The translations under genes were made by a program, and so were the position numbers. Positions 1 through 8,905 of a stretch of 64,000 nt of DNA are shown here, in pieces. The stretch is taken from NCBI GenBank assembly GCA_019973575.1, contig BPUI01000005.1, positions 124,001-188,000 of the forward strand, in the 5' to 3' direction. The DNA is from Gemmatimonadetes bacterium T265. GTDB taxonomy: Bacteria; Gemmatimonadota; Gemmatimonadetes; Gemmatimonadales; Gemmatimonadaceae. Under the pieces are notes generated by a model. The model worked only from the letters and a program-made list of their open reading frames with translations. It had not been told where the DNA came from and did no database searches. Positions within the stretch are counted from its first letter, which is position 1. Every line of letters starts with the position of its first letter.

Positions 1-977
1 ACCCCGAACCCGACCGCCGCGACCGCATCGCCCACCGCGAACCGGCCTGCCGTCTCGCGCAGGAGCACGGGGATCGTGCTGCTGACCGTGTTACCGACGC
101 ATTCGAGGTATGTGGGCACCTTCTGCGTCGGGAGTCGCAGCCGGGCGCGCAGCCGCTCATTCATGAACGCGTTCGCTTGGTGGAACGCAAACCACGCGAC
201 GTCCTCGGCGGTCACGCCCGCCTTCGCGTACAAGTCGTGTAGTACGGTCGGCACACGCTCCATCGCGAAGGCCGTGATCGACGGACCGTCCATGAACAGG
301 TGCTCCGCCGTCCGCGTACACCCGATCGCGTCCGAGGACTCCACACCCGTGTCGGCATTACGCGGCGTTCTGAGCCCGCCGGCGGGCACGATGAGGTTCG
401 CCGCACCCGTGCCGTCCGTTCCGAGCACGAACGGTCCGATGCGCGCGCCCCCCGGGGTCGCGGTCACGAGCGTTGCGCTCCCGGCGTCGCCGAAGAGCAC
501 GCGGACCGTCCGATCGCGCGGGTGGATGAGTTTGGAGTAGGTCTCGCCCGTCACGAAGAGGACGGTGCGCGCGATCCCGGCCGAGATGAGGCCCTTCGCG
601 ATCGCGAGGCCGTACACGTAGCCGGAGCACCCCTGGTTGACGTCGAACGCCGCCACCTGAGTGCCCAGGCCGAGCCGGTGTTGGAGCAGGCACGCGGACG
701 CCGGCAGCAGGTGGTCGGGCGTCTGAGTGCAGAAGATCAGCGCGTCGATCGCGGCCGGCGCGATCCCGGTGCGATCGAGCATCTGTCGCGCCGCGGCGTA
801 CGCGAGGTCGGCCGAGGTCTCGTGCGGTGCCGCGACGTGCCGGCTCCGGATGCCGACCTTGCCGCCGATCCGCTCCATGTCCCAGTCGGGATGCTCGCGC
901 GCGAGGTCGTCGTTGGTGACGACTCGCTCCGGAAGCACGTAGCCGATCGCCGACACGAACGCCTCCGCGGGGCTCAC
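1..977 (-). CDS. KAS III / FabH-like condensing enzyme (3' end outside window)
   Basis: Thiolase-fold condensing enzyme that would join an acyl starter to a carrier-protein-bound extender. About 325 residues are visible. The catalytic Cys is Cys117 in the motif NQGCSGY, His266 lies in FHQANAF, and the Asn of GNTVSST follows near residue 296, so the Cys-His-Asn triad is complete. GTG start at 977 overlaps the TGA of the upstream carrier-protein gene (GTGA), implying translational coupling. It sits last in a five-gene minus-strand operon with two carrier proteins and an adenylation enzyme, so a role in a secondary or lipid-like pathway is more likely than housekeeping FabH. The C-terminus lies beyond position 1. 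Confidence 0.9.
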   Translation of the reverse strand, partial: MSPAEAFVSAIGYVLPERVVTNDDLAREHPDWDMERIGGKVGIRSRHVAAPHETSADLAYAAARQMLDRTGIAPAAIDALIFCTQTPDHLLPASACLLQHRLGLGTQVAAFDVNQGCSGYVYGLAIAKGLISAGIARTVLFVTGETYSKLIHPRDRTVRVLFGDAGSATLVTATPGGARIGPFVLGTDGTGAANLIVPAGGLRTPRNADTGVESSDAIGCTRTAEHLFMDGPSITAFAMERVPTVLHDLYAKAGVTAEDVAWFAFHQANAFMNERLRARLRLPTQKVPTYLECVGNTVSSTIPVLLRETAGRFAVGDAVAAVGFG

Positions 978-1201
978 GGCGCGGCTCGGTCGACGAGCGC
1001 GGTGACCGCGCGCGCGGTCCGCGCCGCCACGAACTGCTCGTCGGGCACCGCGACGCCGAACTCACGCTCGAGGTCCATGACCACGTCGATCGCCCCCATC
1101 GAGTCGACGCCCGCCGCGTAGAAGTCGTCGTCCGGGCCTAACGCGTCGAGCTTGCCCACGCGCGCGATGATGTCGATGACGCGTGCTAGTCGCGTATGCA
1201 T
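974..1201 (-). CDS. acyl/peptidyl carrier protein
   Basis: Stand-alone carrier protein of 75 residues. The 4'-phosphopantetheine attachment serine is Ser34 in the motif GVDSMGAID. The rest has the expected helical, acidic character with conserved hydrophobic positions. It would present an activated acyl or aminoacyl thioester to the KAS III-like enzyme, whose GTG start overlaps its stop codon. The gap to the upstream acyltransferase gene is 32 nt. It is the second carrier protein in this operon; the other (3594-3836) has a different attachment context (EWDSVNHL), suggesting that the two carry different substrates. Confidence 0.9.
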   Translation of the reverse strand: MHTRLARVIDIIARVGKLDALGPDDDFYAAGVDSMGAIDVVMDLEREFGVAVPDEQFVAARTARAVTALVDRAAP

Positions 1202-1233
1202 CTGGAATTGTTGAGATCGGAAGGGGACCGCGG

Positions 1234-1932
1234 CTACACCGCGGCCATGCGCCGCGCCGGGTTCCCGAGCATCAGGCTGTTCGGCGGGACCGACGCCACC
1301 ACGACCGCGCCGGCGCTGATCACGGAGTTCTCGCCCACGGTGACGCCCGGGAAGATCACGGCGCCGGTCCCGATCCAGACGTTGCGCTCGATCACGATCG
1401 GGCGCACGCTCGCGGCCGCTGCCGGCGCGTCCGCGAGCCGCAGGGCCGGGTCCGACGGGTGCCCGCTCGCGTCGAACATCGAGACGAACGTGCCGATACG
1501 GCAGTGGTCGGCGATCGTGATCGCGCTACCGACGGTGAACGAGCAGCCGTGCCCGATGCCGGTGTGCGACCCGATGCGCAACGTCGGCTCCGCCGTGTAC
1601 CGCGCGGCGAACAGGATCGAACACTTCCCGTCGACGATGACGTCGTCGCCGACCTCGATCCGGCCGTGCCCCTGGATCCAGTGGAGAAACACTCCGGTCC
1701 GGACGCCCCGTCCGTAGGACGCGCAGTACGACTTGAAGAACGGCTCACAGAGGAGCACGCGGACGAGCACGAAGTACGTCGCGCGTAGGGCGAGGAAGAC
1801 CGCGACGACTGGACGCACGAACAACCGCGGAGCCGGGAGCGTGAACCGTCGCATCGCTCGGTAGGCGCGCACGAGCCGCCGCGCAAGCGGGTGCTCCGAG
1901 TGCACGAGCTCGTGCCGCGAGAGGGTGAACAT
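1234..1932 (-). CDS. hexapeptide-repeat (LbH) acyltransferase
   Basis: 232 residues. The C-terminal half has isoleucine-patch hexapeptide turns characteristic of left-handed beta-helix acyltransferases of the Maa/NodL/WbbJ type (for example IGSHTGIGHGCSF, IGTFVSMFD, NVWIGTGAVIFPGVTVGE), ending with the usual PPNSLMLGNPARRM tail. The N-terminal 90 residues include a hydrophobic basic segment (residues about 40-60), which may place it at the membrane. Likely transfers an acetyl or acyl group to a hydroxyl or amine of the pathway product. The start lies 4 nt after the stop of the adenylation gene. Acceptor and donor cannot be deduced. Confidence 0.85.
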   Translation of the reverse strand: MFTLSRHELVHSEHPLARRLVRAYRAMRRFTLPAPRLFVRPVVAVFLALRATYFVLVRVLLCEPFFKSYCASYGRGVRTGVFLHWIQGHGRIEVGDDVIVDGKCSILFAARYTAEPTLRIGSHTGIGHGCSFTVGSAITIADHCRIGTFVSMFDASGHPSDPALRLADAPAAAASVRPIVIERNVWIGTGAVIFPGVTVGENSVISAGAVVVASVPPNSLMLGNPARRMAAV

Positions 1933-1935
1933 CGC

Positions 1936-3597
1936 TCAGCCCACGGCGCCCACGCCAGTCGTGCCGAGCAGGGCCGAGAGGCGCGCGCGATCGATCTTGC
2001 CGTTGCCGTTCAGCGGCATCTCGTCGAGGAGCACGATGCGACTCGGCACCATGTAGTCGGGGAGCATGACGGCGAGCGCGTCGCGCGACGGGGCCGGGGT
2101 CGCGTCGGTCGTCACGAACGCGACGATGCCCAGCGCGCGCGCGTCCTCGACGGGCCACGCCACCGCCGCAGCCTGGACGACGCCGGGTTGATCGAGGAGC
2201 CGCGACTCGATCTCTCCGAGTTCCACGCGGTGCCCGAGCACCTTGACCTGATCGTCGGTACGGCCGCAGTAGACGTAGTCGCCGGTCAGCGTGCGTCGCA
2301 CGCGATCGCCAGTGCGGTAAAAGCGCCTGGTCCGCGTGGGGGAGACGGCGAGATCGACGAACCGCTCGGCGGTGCGCGCCTCGTCGCGCCAGTAGCCCGG
2401 TACGGTCTGCGGGCCGCAGACGAGGAGCTCACCGACGGCCCCGTCCGCCACCGCGGCGAGCGTGTCGTCGACCACGAGCGCCCCGAGCCCGGGCAACGGA
2501 CGCCCGATCGGGACGATCGCGTGCGCGACCACGTGTGGCGGGTCGCGGTCCGTGCTGGACGTGTTCGGCGCGCGCCAGGTGTGGGCGAAGCACGCGATCG
2601 TGAGTTCCGTCGGTCCGTACAGGTTGTCGAGCGTCGAGGCGGGCGCGGCTGCAGCCCACGCGCGCGCGGTCGACTCGGGAAGGGGTTCGCCGCAGAACAG
2701 GCTGTAGCGCAACGAGGGCATCGCGCCGGGGGTGAGCATCGTGCGGCGCATCGCGAGCGCGGGCACGGACGGCACCGAGAACCACAGCGTGAGCGCGTGC
2801 CGTTGCACGAACCGCACGGGCGCGAGCAACTCGTTGGGTTGGGGGACGTAGATCGACGCGCCGGCGTTCCACGGCACGAACAGGTCGAACACGGCGAGGT
2901 CGAACGTGAGGTCGAACGTCTGCGTCGCTCGGTCGTCGGAGCCGAGCACGTACCGCTGAGCCGCGGCATCGAGGCAGTGCAGGACATTGGCGTGTGTGAC
3001 CGCGATGCCCTTGGGCTCGCCCGTCGTGCCCGACGTGAAGAGCAGGTAGGCGACGTCGTCGGAGAGCACACCCGGCAGGCGCACGAGCGGCTCCACGCGC
3101 GCCAGGGCGTCGGCGCCGATCCAATCCGCCCCGCGCACATCGGCCCCGATGCCTTCCGCGCGATCGTCCCGCACGCCGCCGTCCGGCGTGATGATGCACG
3201 CCGGCCGCTCGACCCCCTCGAGCACGTCGGGCAGTTGTGCGGCCGCCGCGGCGTCGGCGATGATCGCGTCGACACCCGCCCGTCGCAGCATCGCGCGCGT
3301 GCGCTCGACCGGGAACCGCGGGTTGAGTGGGACGTACGCGGCGCCGGCGTACAAGGCGCCGAGCGTGCCCGCGTAGGCGACCTCGCTCCGCGACGCGAAT
3401 ACCGCGACGCGCTCGACCCGGCGCGATCCACCCGCGCTCAGCACGGTGGCGAGGCGTCGCGCACGTTGATCGAGCGCGCCGTAGCTGTGCGAGACGCCCC
3501 GAACGACGAGCGCGGGGGTGTCGGGCGTGCGCGCGGCGTGGGCGAGGAATCCCGAGCGAAGTGACCGGCCGTCCTCGACGTCGATCGGCATCGTCAC
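1936..3597 (-). CDS. stand-alone amino-acid adenylation enzyme (NRPS A-domain type)
   Basis: 553-residue ANL-superfamily enzyme that would activate a carboxylic or amino acid with ATP and load it on a carrier protein. Core motifs are all visible: A3 LLFTSGTTGEPKG near residues 184-196, A5 NLYGPTELT, A7 YRTGDR, A8 GRTDDQVKVLGHRVELGE near 444-461, and A10 NGKID with the catalytic Lys near residue 533. There is no fused carrier or condensation domain; the carrier protein encoded just upstream (4 nt overlap) is the natural partner. Together with two carrier proteins, a KAS III-like enzyme and an acyltransferase it forms a small biosynthetic operon. Substrate specificity cannot be read by eye. Confidence 0.9.
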   Translation of the reverse strand: MTMPIDVEDGRSLRSGFLAHAARTPDTPALVVRGVSHSYGALDQRARRLATVLSAGGSRRVERVAVFASRSEVAYAGTLGALYAGAAYVPLNPRFPVERTRAMLRRAGVDAIIADAAAAAQLPDVLEGVERPACIITPDGGVRDDRAEGIGADVRGADWIGADALARVEPLVRLPGVLSDDVAYLLFTSGTTGEPKGIAVTHANVLHCLDAAAQRYVLGSDDRATQTFDLTFDLAVFDLFVPWNAGASIYVPQPNELLAPVRFVQRHALTLWFSVPSVPALAMRRTMLTPGAMPSLRYSLFCGEPLPESTARAWAAAAPASTLDNLYGPTELTIACFAHTWRAPNTSSTDRDPPHVVAHAIVPIGRPLPGLGALVVDDTLAAVADGAVGELLVCGPQTVPGYWRDEARTAERFVDLAVSPTRTRRFYRTGDRVRRTLTGDYVYCGRTDDQVKVLGHRVELGEIESRLLDQPGVVQAAAVAWPVEDARALGIVAFVTTDATPAPSRDALAVMLPDYMVPSRIVLLDEMPLNGNGKIDRARLSALLGTTGVGAVG

Positions 3598-3836
3598 TCG
3601 GCGGGTTGCAGCGCGCCGCGTCGACGGAGCGCTGCGCGGATCGCACCGACGCTCGTCAGCGCGACAATCTCGTCGTCATCGAACGTGAGACCGAACGCGT
3701 CCTCGAGCGAGAGCATGAGGCTGAGATGATTGACCGAGTCCCATTCCCGGGCTTGTTGAAAGGCGAGCGCGTCGGTGACGGTGGAGGTCGGGATGCCGAA
3801 CGTGGCGGCAACGACGTCTGCGACAGGGTCAGACAT
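3594..3836 (-). CDS. acyl/peptidyl carrier protein, first gene of operon
   Basis: 80 residues when started at the ATG at 3836. A longer reading frame extends upstream but its extra residues look non-coding, so this start is preferred. The phosphopantetheine serine is Ser34 in REWDSVNHL. The stop overlaps the ATG of the adenylation enzyme by 4 nt, supporting a carrier/loading pair. This is the first gene of the five-gene operon; the promoter should lie in 3837-4000, but no convincing -35/-10 pair was found there. Confidence 0.82.
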   Translation of the reverse strand: MSDPVADVVAATFGIPTSTVTDALAFQQAREWDSVNHLSLMLSLEDAFGLTFDDDEIVALTSVGAIRAALRRRGALQPAE

Positions 3837-4111
3837 ACTGGGTCGGACGTAACGAGACGACGATTCGCACGGTGAACGGCGCGGCAACGGACGCGACGAA
3901 CCGCGCCCCGCCGTGGCCGCCGGAATAGTAACGTGGACGGGACGATGATACGTGCGGCGCACGCGGATGCGGGCGTGGCGTAGCACGGGTGCTTCTCGCC
4001 GTATGACCGCGACACGCGACCACACGGCGGGCACCGACGGGCGCGCCGCTGCGAAGGCCGCCGAGTCGCACGCGGGCGCCTAACTACGATTGGGCCTAAC
4101 GGTTGACGCAG

Positions 4112-5022
4112 TCAGCTCGGATCCCGCGCGACGGCCTCGACGGACTTCATCCCCGACCCGAACCGCGCCATCACCCCGCGGTGCTGCTCCAACTCGCCAT
4201 AACGCAGGAATCGCACGCGCGGGTCCGCCACGCGGCCGAACGCGGGGCGTGCGAGCTGCGCCCGCACGTCTTCGTCCCGCCCGTCGGGGGCGACGAGGAA
4301 GAGCCCCGTCGTGGCCGCGTTGGGCGCGCCTAACGCGAAGTCCGGCAGGCGGACGATCCCCGAACAGATCGACGTCGTGTGCTCCACCTCGAACGCGCCA
4401 GCGACGTGCCCGGGTGCGCCGCCGGCGCTGCCCCGCTCGAGCCAGAGCACGTCGATCAGTCGGACGGCGTCCGCGCCGGGCGCGCCGTCGAGCGCCTCGG
4501 GCGACTGCGTGAGACATCCGTCCCCAAGTCGGCCCGCGCCGCACGGCCGGTTGCGATCGTTGGACGCGATCCAAACGTCGTACCCGAGGGCCCGCCCGAG
4601 ATCCCGCAGCCAGCCCTGCACCTCGCGGTGTGTGTGCGATCTCCCTCACGTGCGGCCGCAAGCGTCTTCGCGTCCTTCGCGGCAACGGCCTCGCGTACGC
4701 GGGCGAGATCGGCTTCTCACGCGGTGCGTGCCCCGCTGTCGTCAGCTGCGCTCGGGAGCGGCGGGGCCGGGTAGCGTCCGCGGCCGACGTCGAACAGCAA
4801 CCCGGCGATCGCGTCGACGTCGTTGGAGAGCACGTCCCGGTGGCGGGCGTTCAGTGCGAGGATGCCCGATCGCGTCGCGAGGTCATGCGCCCGAGTCCCG
4901 AGCTTCACCTTCGCGCCGGTGAGCGCGTTGGAGCCGTTCACCATCGCCGTGTTGAACGGCGGCACGAGCGTCGGGTGGAGAAAGTAGAGCAGGGTTTCCG
5001 CCGTTGGGCCGAGCCCCTTCAT
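4112..5022 (-). pseudogene. decayed restriction-endonuclease-like protein
   Basis: Two pieces of one gene. The upstream piece (5022 to 4717) begins MKGLGPTAETLLYFLHPT and ends at an in-frame TGA at 4719-4717. The same frame continues beyond the stop (EADLARVREAVAAKD) and then shifts near 4635 into the downstream piece, which reads EVQGWLRDLGRALGYDVW, ASNDRNR, LIDVLWLERG, FEVEHTTSICSGIVRL and ends at 4112. This layout, with the D/E-rich core (IDVLWL, then FEVEHTTS), resembles a conserved family of restriction-endonuclease-like proteins I recall from other bacteria; that family link is from memory. One nonsense codon plus one frameshift make it a pseudogene. The 5' end is also lost: only disordered frames are found beyond 5022. 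Confidence 0.6.
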
Positions 5023-5267
5023 GGCCGCACGCGTCCAAGCGGTTGACGGGGATCGACCACGTCGGGGCGCTCTGCCTGGTGGCGCTCCACGTGCTCCTCG
5101 CGCCGGTGTACGTGGCGCCGCACGGGCTCGTCGCCGGCGCGCTCTACGCGCTCTACGCGCTCGTGGACCGCGGACGCACGGCCACGGGTACGGCACGACA
5201 CCGAAATCGTTCGCCGAGGGCGACGCGAGGACGGCCGCGGGCGCCGGGTCCGTATGCACGAATCCGA

Positions 5268-5597
5268 TCACGTTTCCGGGGGTGGGGGGCCAGACGGCGC
5301 GCCGCCGTTGGTGCCGCGCGCGCCGATGCTCGCCGTCTCGTCGGCAAAGATGTACGTGGAGTACTCGTTGCCATCGGCGGCGGTGCGCCGAATCAGGGCT
5401 CAGAGCGATGCCGCAAGCCGGCCGCCCGGCGCCGCGAGGGCGAGCAGGATCGCGTGGCGCACGTGGGCGTTCGCCGCGTTGACGGGCGCAGGCCGGTACT
5501 CCGCGACACCACCGCGGACGTTGATGCGGAACGCCTCAAGCGGGAGCCCGCGAGCCATCCACTCGACGGACCGGCCGCGTATGACGATGATCGGCAT
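5268..5597 (-). pseudogene. unrecognised gene fragment with internal stop
   Basis: A minus-strand frame starts at the ATG at 5597 (MPIIVIRGRSVEWMARGLPL) and runs to TGA at 5402-5400. The same frame then continues with a protein-like stretch (LIRRTAADGNEYSTYIFADE) to a second TGA at 5270-5268. The codon pattern looks like a real but interrupted gene. I do not recognise the family. Between this piece and the restriction-like pseudogene (5023-5267) both strands give only mixed frames. The block 4100-5700 is best read as a decaying segment. Confidence 0.35.
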
Positions 5598-5831
5598 GGC
5601 GCCGCTTCGGGGCGCAGTGCAGGGCGATTACGGCAGCAAGGGCTGGAGGTTGGCTAGTGTCGTGACCCGGTAATTCCCTGCATAACCATCACCGACTGGT
5701 CAACGCTCGTCCTACGCACCGTCGTTCGGCTCCGTAAGCGACACGATTATTGCAGCTTTTGGCTCATCGTGGTCGGCCGCCTGTCGAGTCGGGCGGAGTG
5801 CTTCTCACGCTCGTCAAACGGGAGGATTAGC

Positions 5832-6896
5832 ATGCGACTGGTATCGATGAGCCGCCATTGTGCCGCCGGCCTCGTGGCCGCCGTGCTCGCGGCAAGCCCC
5901 CTACGCGCCCGGGCGGACACGTTCACGTTCCCCTTCACGTACGCGAACTCGACCTTTTCCGTCAACCTTCTGTTCGTCGATGCGCAAGGGAATGCGCATG
6001 TGCTCACGGGGACAATCGACCCCGGGTTCAGCGGCAACTTCCTCATTACCTCGTCGGCCGCTGCGGCGTTGGGCCTTCCCGTAGGCGACCCCGCGACCGG
6101 CTCCGCCGTCGGTGGGCCAGTCCCTCTGAATCGCACGAACATCCCTGCCGCAAATGCCGGCTCGATCATGGGTGCCTCGGCTTCTGGGCCGTTTAACCCC
6201 AAGATCCAGGGGGCGGGCAAGATCATCGACATGATAGTCGGCGCCGAGGACGTCCTCATCGGCAACAAGTTCCTGGTCGAATCCGACCCGGCTGGGCTTG
6301 GCTCAGAGGACTTGAATGCCGCGCTGGGTCAGGGCACGCTGAAGAATCACGCTCAAGCCCTTGGCCTGAGCAATCTCTCTCCGTCCACGCAGTTACAGGT
6401 CGTTCCAATCGGGGCTTTCAACGATGACCCGTTCGGGCAAGCCTTCGCCGTAAGCACTGCGGTTTCCTTCAATGCCGTGACGACGGCGGCGCCGTCCGTA
6501 CTATCGACCGGTGTGAGCACGACGCTGCTGTCGTCGTCCCTCGCCGCCTCACTCGGGCTAACGACCTCGGGCGCCACCGTGACGGTCACCAACGAGCTGG
6601 GGACGTTCACCGTCCCGGCGGCGACCGTCGGGCTGACCGTCTTTCCCGAGCTCGGCGGTATGGCCATGACGGTCGGTGTCCTCCCAGATGCATTGAATCC
6701 AGATGGCATCAATGTGCTCGGGAACGACGTCCTCTCGGCGTTCTCCGAGACGCGGATCAATGCGGCCACGGGCACGCTTTCGGTGACGGCGACCCCGGAG
6801 CCGGGTGCGCTCCTGACGACCGGAGCCGGTGCGCTCGGCGTCGCTCTCATCCGTCGCCGGATCCACCGCGGCGTGCGTGCAGGGACGGCGGTATGA
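5832..6896 (+). CDS. PEP-CTERM-sorted protein with aspartic-protease-like layout
   Basis: 354 residues from the ATG at 5832, preceded by GGAGG (an upstream in-frame ATG at 5769 lacks a ribosome site and would spoil the signal peptide). The N-terminus is a signal peptide (MRLVSMSRHCAAGLVAAVLA, cleavage near ARA-DTF). The C-terminus is a PEP-CTERM signal near residues 320-354: TPEPGALL, hydrophobic helix, then RRRIHR. The mature part has two similar halves, each with a motif like the retropepsin Asp loop: DPGFSGNFLITSSAAAALGL near residue 63 and LSTGVSTTLLSSSLAASLGL near 225, plus NVLGNDVLSAF. The second loop has Ser where Asp is expected, so protease activity is doubtful. Probably exported and surface-anchored. 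Confidence 0.75.
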   Translation: MRLVSMSRHCAAGLVAAVLAASPLRARADTFTFPFTYANSTFSVNLLFVDAQGNAHVLTGTIDPGFSGNFLITSSAAAALGLPVGDPATGSAVGGPVPLNRTNIPAANAGSIMGASASGPFNPKIQGAGKIIDMIVGAEDVLIGNKFLVESDPAGLGSEDLNAALGQGTLKNHAQALGLSNLSPSTQLQVVPIGAFNDDPFGQAFAVSTAVSFNAVTTAAPSVLSTGVSTTLLSSSLAASLGLTTSGATVTVTNELGTFTVPAATVGLTVFPELGGMAMTVGVLPDALNPDGINVLGNDVLSAFSETRINAATGTLSVTATPEPGALLTTGAGALGVALIRRRIHRGVRAGTAV

Positions 6897-6927
6897 GAAT
6901 GCGGCGGCGGTGAGCCAACCGGCCGGC

Positions 6928-7139
6928 TCAGGTCGAAGACGCTGGCCTATACGACCGGTACGACCGGCCCCGCGAAGGCGCGCGAATCGCGTGCAGTAGT
7001 CGCTCAAGCTTCGCGAGGATGGCCTCGGGAGTGGCGGTCCAGGCGAAGGGGCGGGCCGTGGCGTTGTAGGCGGCGACGAACGCCTCGATGCGACGCACCA
7101 GCTCCAGAGTGGCGCAGTGGCGGCTCATGACACGACTGT
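6928..7139 (-). pseudogene. IS630-family transposase C-terminal fragment
   Basis: The frame reads LELVRRIEAFVAAYNATARP, then FAWTATPEAILAKLERLLHAI, which matches the typical C-terminal end of IS630-family DDE transposases (IEAFI..YN...PF.WTAT...IL.K). The catalytic core is missing: upstream sequence is replaced at 7140 by the terminal inverted repeat of an IS1182-type element. It is a dead remnant. Confidence 0.7.
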
Positions 7140-7163
7140 TGACACCGTTGGCGAACTGGCCCG
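7140..7163 (+). repeat. left terminal inverted repeat of IS1182-type element
   Basis: Starts TGACACCGTTGGCG and ends ACTGGCCCG. The reverse complement of 8867-8890 gives the same 24-mer with two C/T differences. Confidence 0.7.
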
Positions 7164-7168
7164 CGTCG

Positions 7169-8817
7169 TTAGGCGGCCGGCTGTAACCGGACAAAGACCG
7201 ACTGGCGCGTCGGCGCGGGCGTGACGCCGGCCGCCCACTCGGTCACGCGCACCACGTTGAGGGTGACCGCCGTGGCGACGTGCTGCAGCCGCGTCTTCAC
7301 CAGCCCCAGGTAGCGGCAGCGCCGCAGCCCCGCGCGGCGGATCGCCTGCGCGTGGGTGCTCTCAATCCCAGCCCGGGCGGCGTACGCCGCGCGGAAGGCG
7401 GCGGTCGTCTGCGCGCGCTGCACGGCGCGGAGCGCCTCGTACTGGGCGCGCGGCAGGAGTGTCAGCGCGCGCGGGTCGCGCGCCGCCCGCGTGCACTGCA
7501 CCCGGGCGGGGCACGGCGTACAGTCGCCGCGCGCGAAGCGGACCTCCCAGGCGGGGACGCCCGGCGCGTGCGGGCTCAGGCGGAACTGCGCGCTCGTCTT
7601 GCCCGCGGGACACGTCGCGATCTGGCGCTCCCAGTCGATGGCGAAGTCGGCCTGCGCGAAGCCGGCGCCCGCGCGCGCCTGCCAGCTCGGGTCGGCGGCG
7701 ACGGGGCCGACCAGGTGCACGCCGCGGTCGCGCTCGCTCGCCAGGAGCGTGGCCGCGTCGGTGTAGCCCTTGTCGACCAGATGCTCGGTGGGGAGCAGGC
7801 CCCGCGCGGTGAGCGCCGCGTGCACCACCGGCACCATCCGGTCGTCGGGCGTCGTCGCCGGCGTGGTCTGGACGTCGGTGATCACACGCGGCGCGTCGGC
7901 GTCGCACGTCTCGGTCAGCTGCACCTTGTAGCCGACCCACGTCGCCTCGCCCTTGCGGCTGTAGCGTGCCTCGGGGTCATAGGGCGACGAGAGCATGGCG
8001 CCGGGCGGGGGCCGTCGACCGCGCGCCACCGCCAGGTGCCGGGCTGCGCCCCGTCCTCGATGTACTGCTGCTCCCACAGCGCCCGCAGGGTCGCCACCTC
8101 GGGCAGGCGCGCGAGGTCGGGCTGGTCGGTGGCAGCGTCGACGGCGCCTAACAGCTGCCGGCCGTCGGCGCCGATCTCGGCGGCGAGTGCGGTGCGGGCC
8201 GCCTCCGTCTTCGGCAGGCGGTAGTTCTCGACGCGGCGTCCGCACCGCTCGTACCACGCCGGCGGCGCGACTTGCATGAGCCAGTCGGGCGCGACCGTCG
8301 CCAGCGCGTTGAGCGCCGCGCGGGCGGTCTCGCCGACGCGCTCGAGCCGATTGAGGCCGCGCACGGCCGCGAGGGCGTGCGTGCTATCCGTGCGCCGCCG
8401 GCCCCGCGCCTTCACGAGCCCCCGCGCGGCGAAGCGCTCGAGCAGGCGGTCGAGGAGGAGTCGCTCCTGGCCGCCAGCGACGAGCCGCGTGCGGAACTCG
8501 CTCAGCACGCTGAAGTCGAACCCCGGGTCGCTCAGCTCCAGCGCGAGCGCATACTTCCAGTCGATGCGTCCCCGCACGGCATCGGCGGCCTGCCGGTCCG
8601 AGAGCCCTTCGAGGAACTGCAGCACGGTCACGAGCGCGAGGCGCCAGGGCGGGAGTGCCGGCTGGCCGCGCACGGGGAATAGCGCGGCGAAGTCGGCGTC
8701 CTCGTAGAGGGCCCCGAACTCGTCGCGCAGCCGGAGGCAGAGCGTCCCACGACGGAAGGCGGCGCGCGCGACGGCGGCGGTCTGCTCGGGGACGGGCGGG
8801 ATCGGACTCGGCTGCAT
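7169..8817 (-). pseudogene. IS1182-family DDE transposase, frameshifted
   Basis: The N-terminal part starts at the ATG at 8817 (MQPSPIPPVPEQTAAVARAA) and carries the usual IS1182 features: QFLEGLSDRQAADAVRGRID, LSEFRTRL and the first DDE aspartate in RRRTDSTH. The reading frame then breaks at a run of five G/C pairs (8007-8011). The C-terminal part continues in another frame with PYDPEARYSRKGEATWVGYK, DKGYTDAATLL, a cysteine cluster (CTPCPARVQC), and RAGIESTHAQAIRRAGLRRC. One extra base in the homopolymer restores a full-length protein. This is either a loss-of-function indel or, less likely, programmed slippage. Confidence 0.75.
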
Positions 8818-8866
8818 CGACACGGGGCACCTCACGGCAGGGGGGGACCACCCGCGCCGCGAACTC

Positions 8867-8890
8867 CGGGCCAATTCGCCAACAGTGTCA
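8867..8890 (-). repeat. right terminal inverted repeat of IS1182-type element
   Basis: On the minus strand this reads TGACACTGTTGGCG followed by AATTGGCCCG, matching the left repeat at 7140-7163 in 22 of 24 positions. Confidence 0.7.
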
Positions 8891-8905
8891 CTGTTGGGTC
8901 TACCC

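Larger units (their letters stand above)
7140..8890 (-). mobile_element. IS1182-type insertion sequence
   Basis: A 1751-bp element bounded by imperfect 24-bp inverted repeats (7140-7163 and 8867-8890, two mismatches) and filled by one transposase gene on the minus strand. It lies between an IS630 fragment on the left and a truncated IS3 orfB on the right, so it landed in earlier IS debris. No clear target-site duplication was found. The transposase is frameshifted, so the copy is probably inactive. Confidence 0.7.

Noticed and set aside
5047-5180. Hydrophobic plus-strand frame that looks like membrane helices
   Set aside because: It has no ribosome site, runs into Arg-rich nonsense, and lies in a degraded segment; probably the complement of a charged coding remnant.
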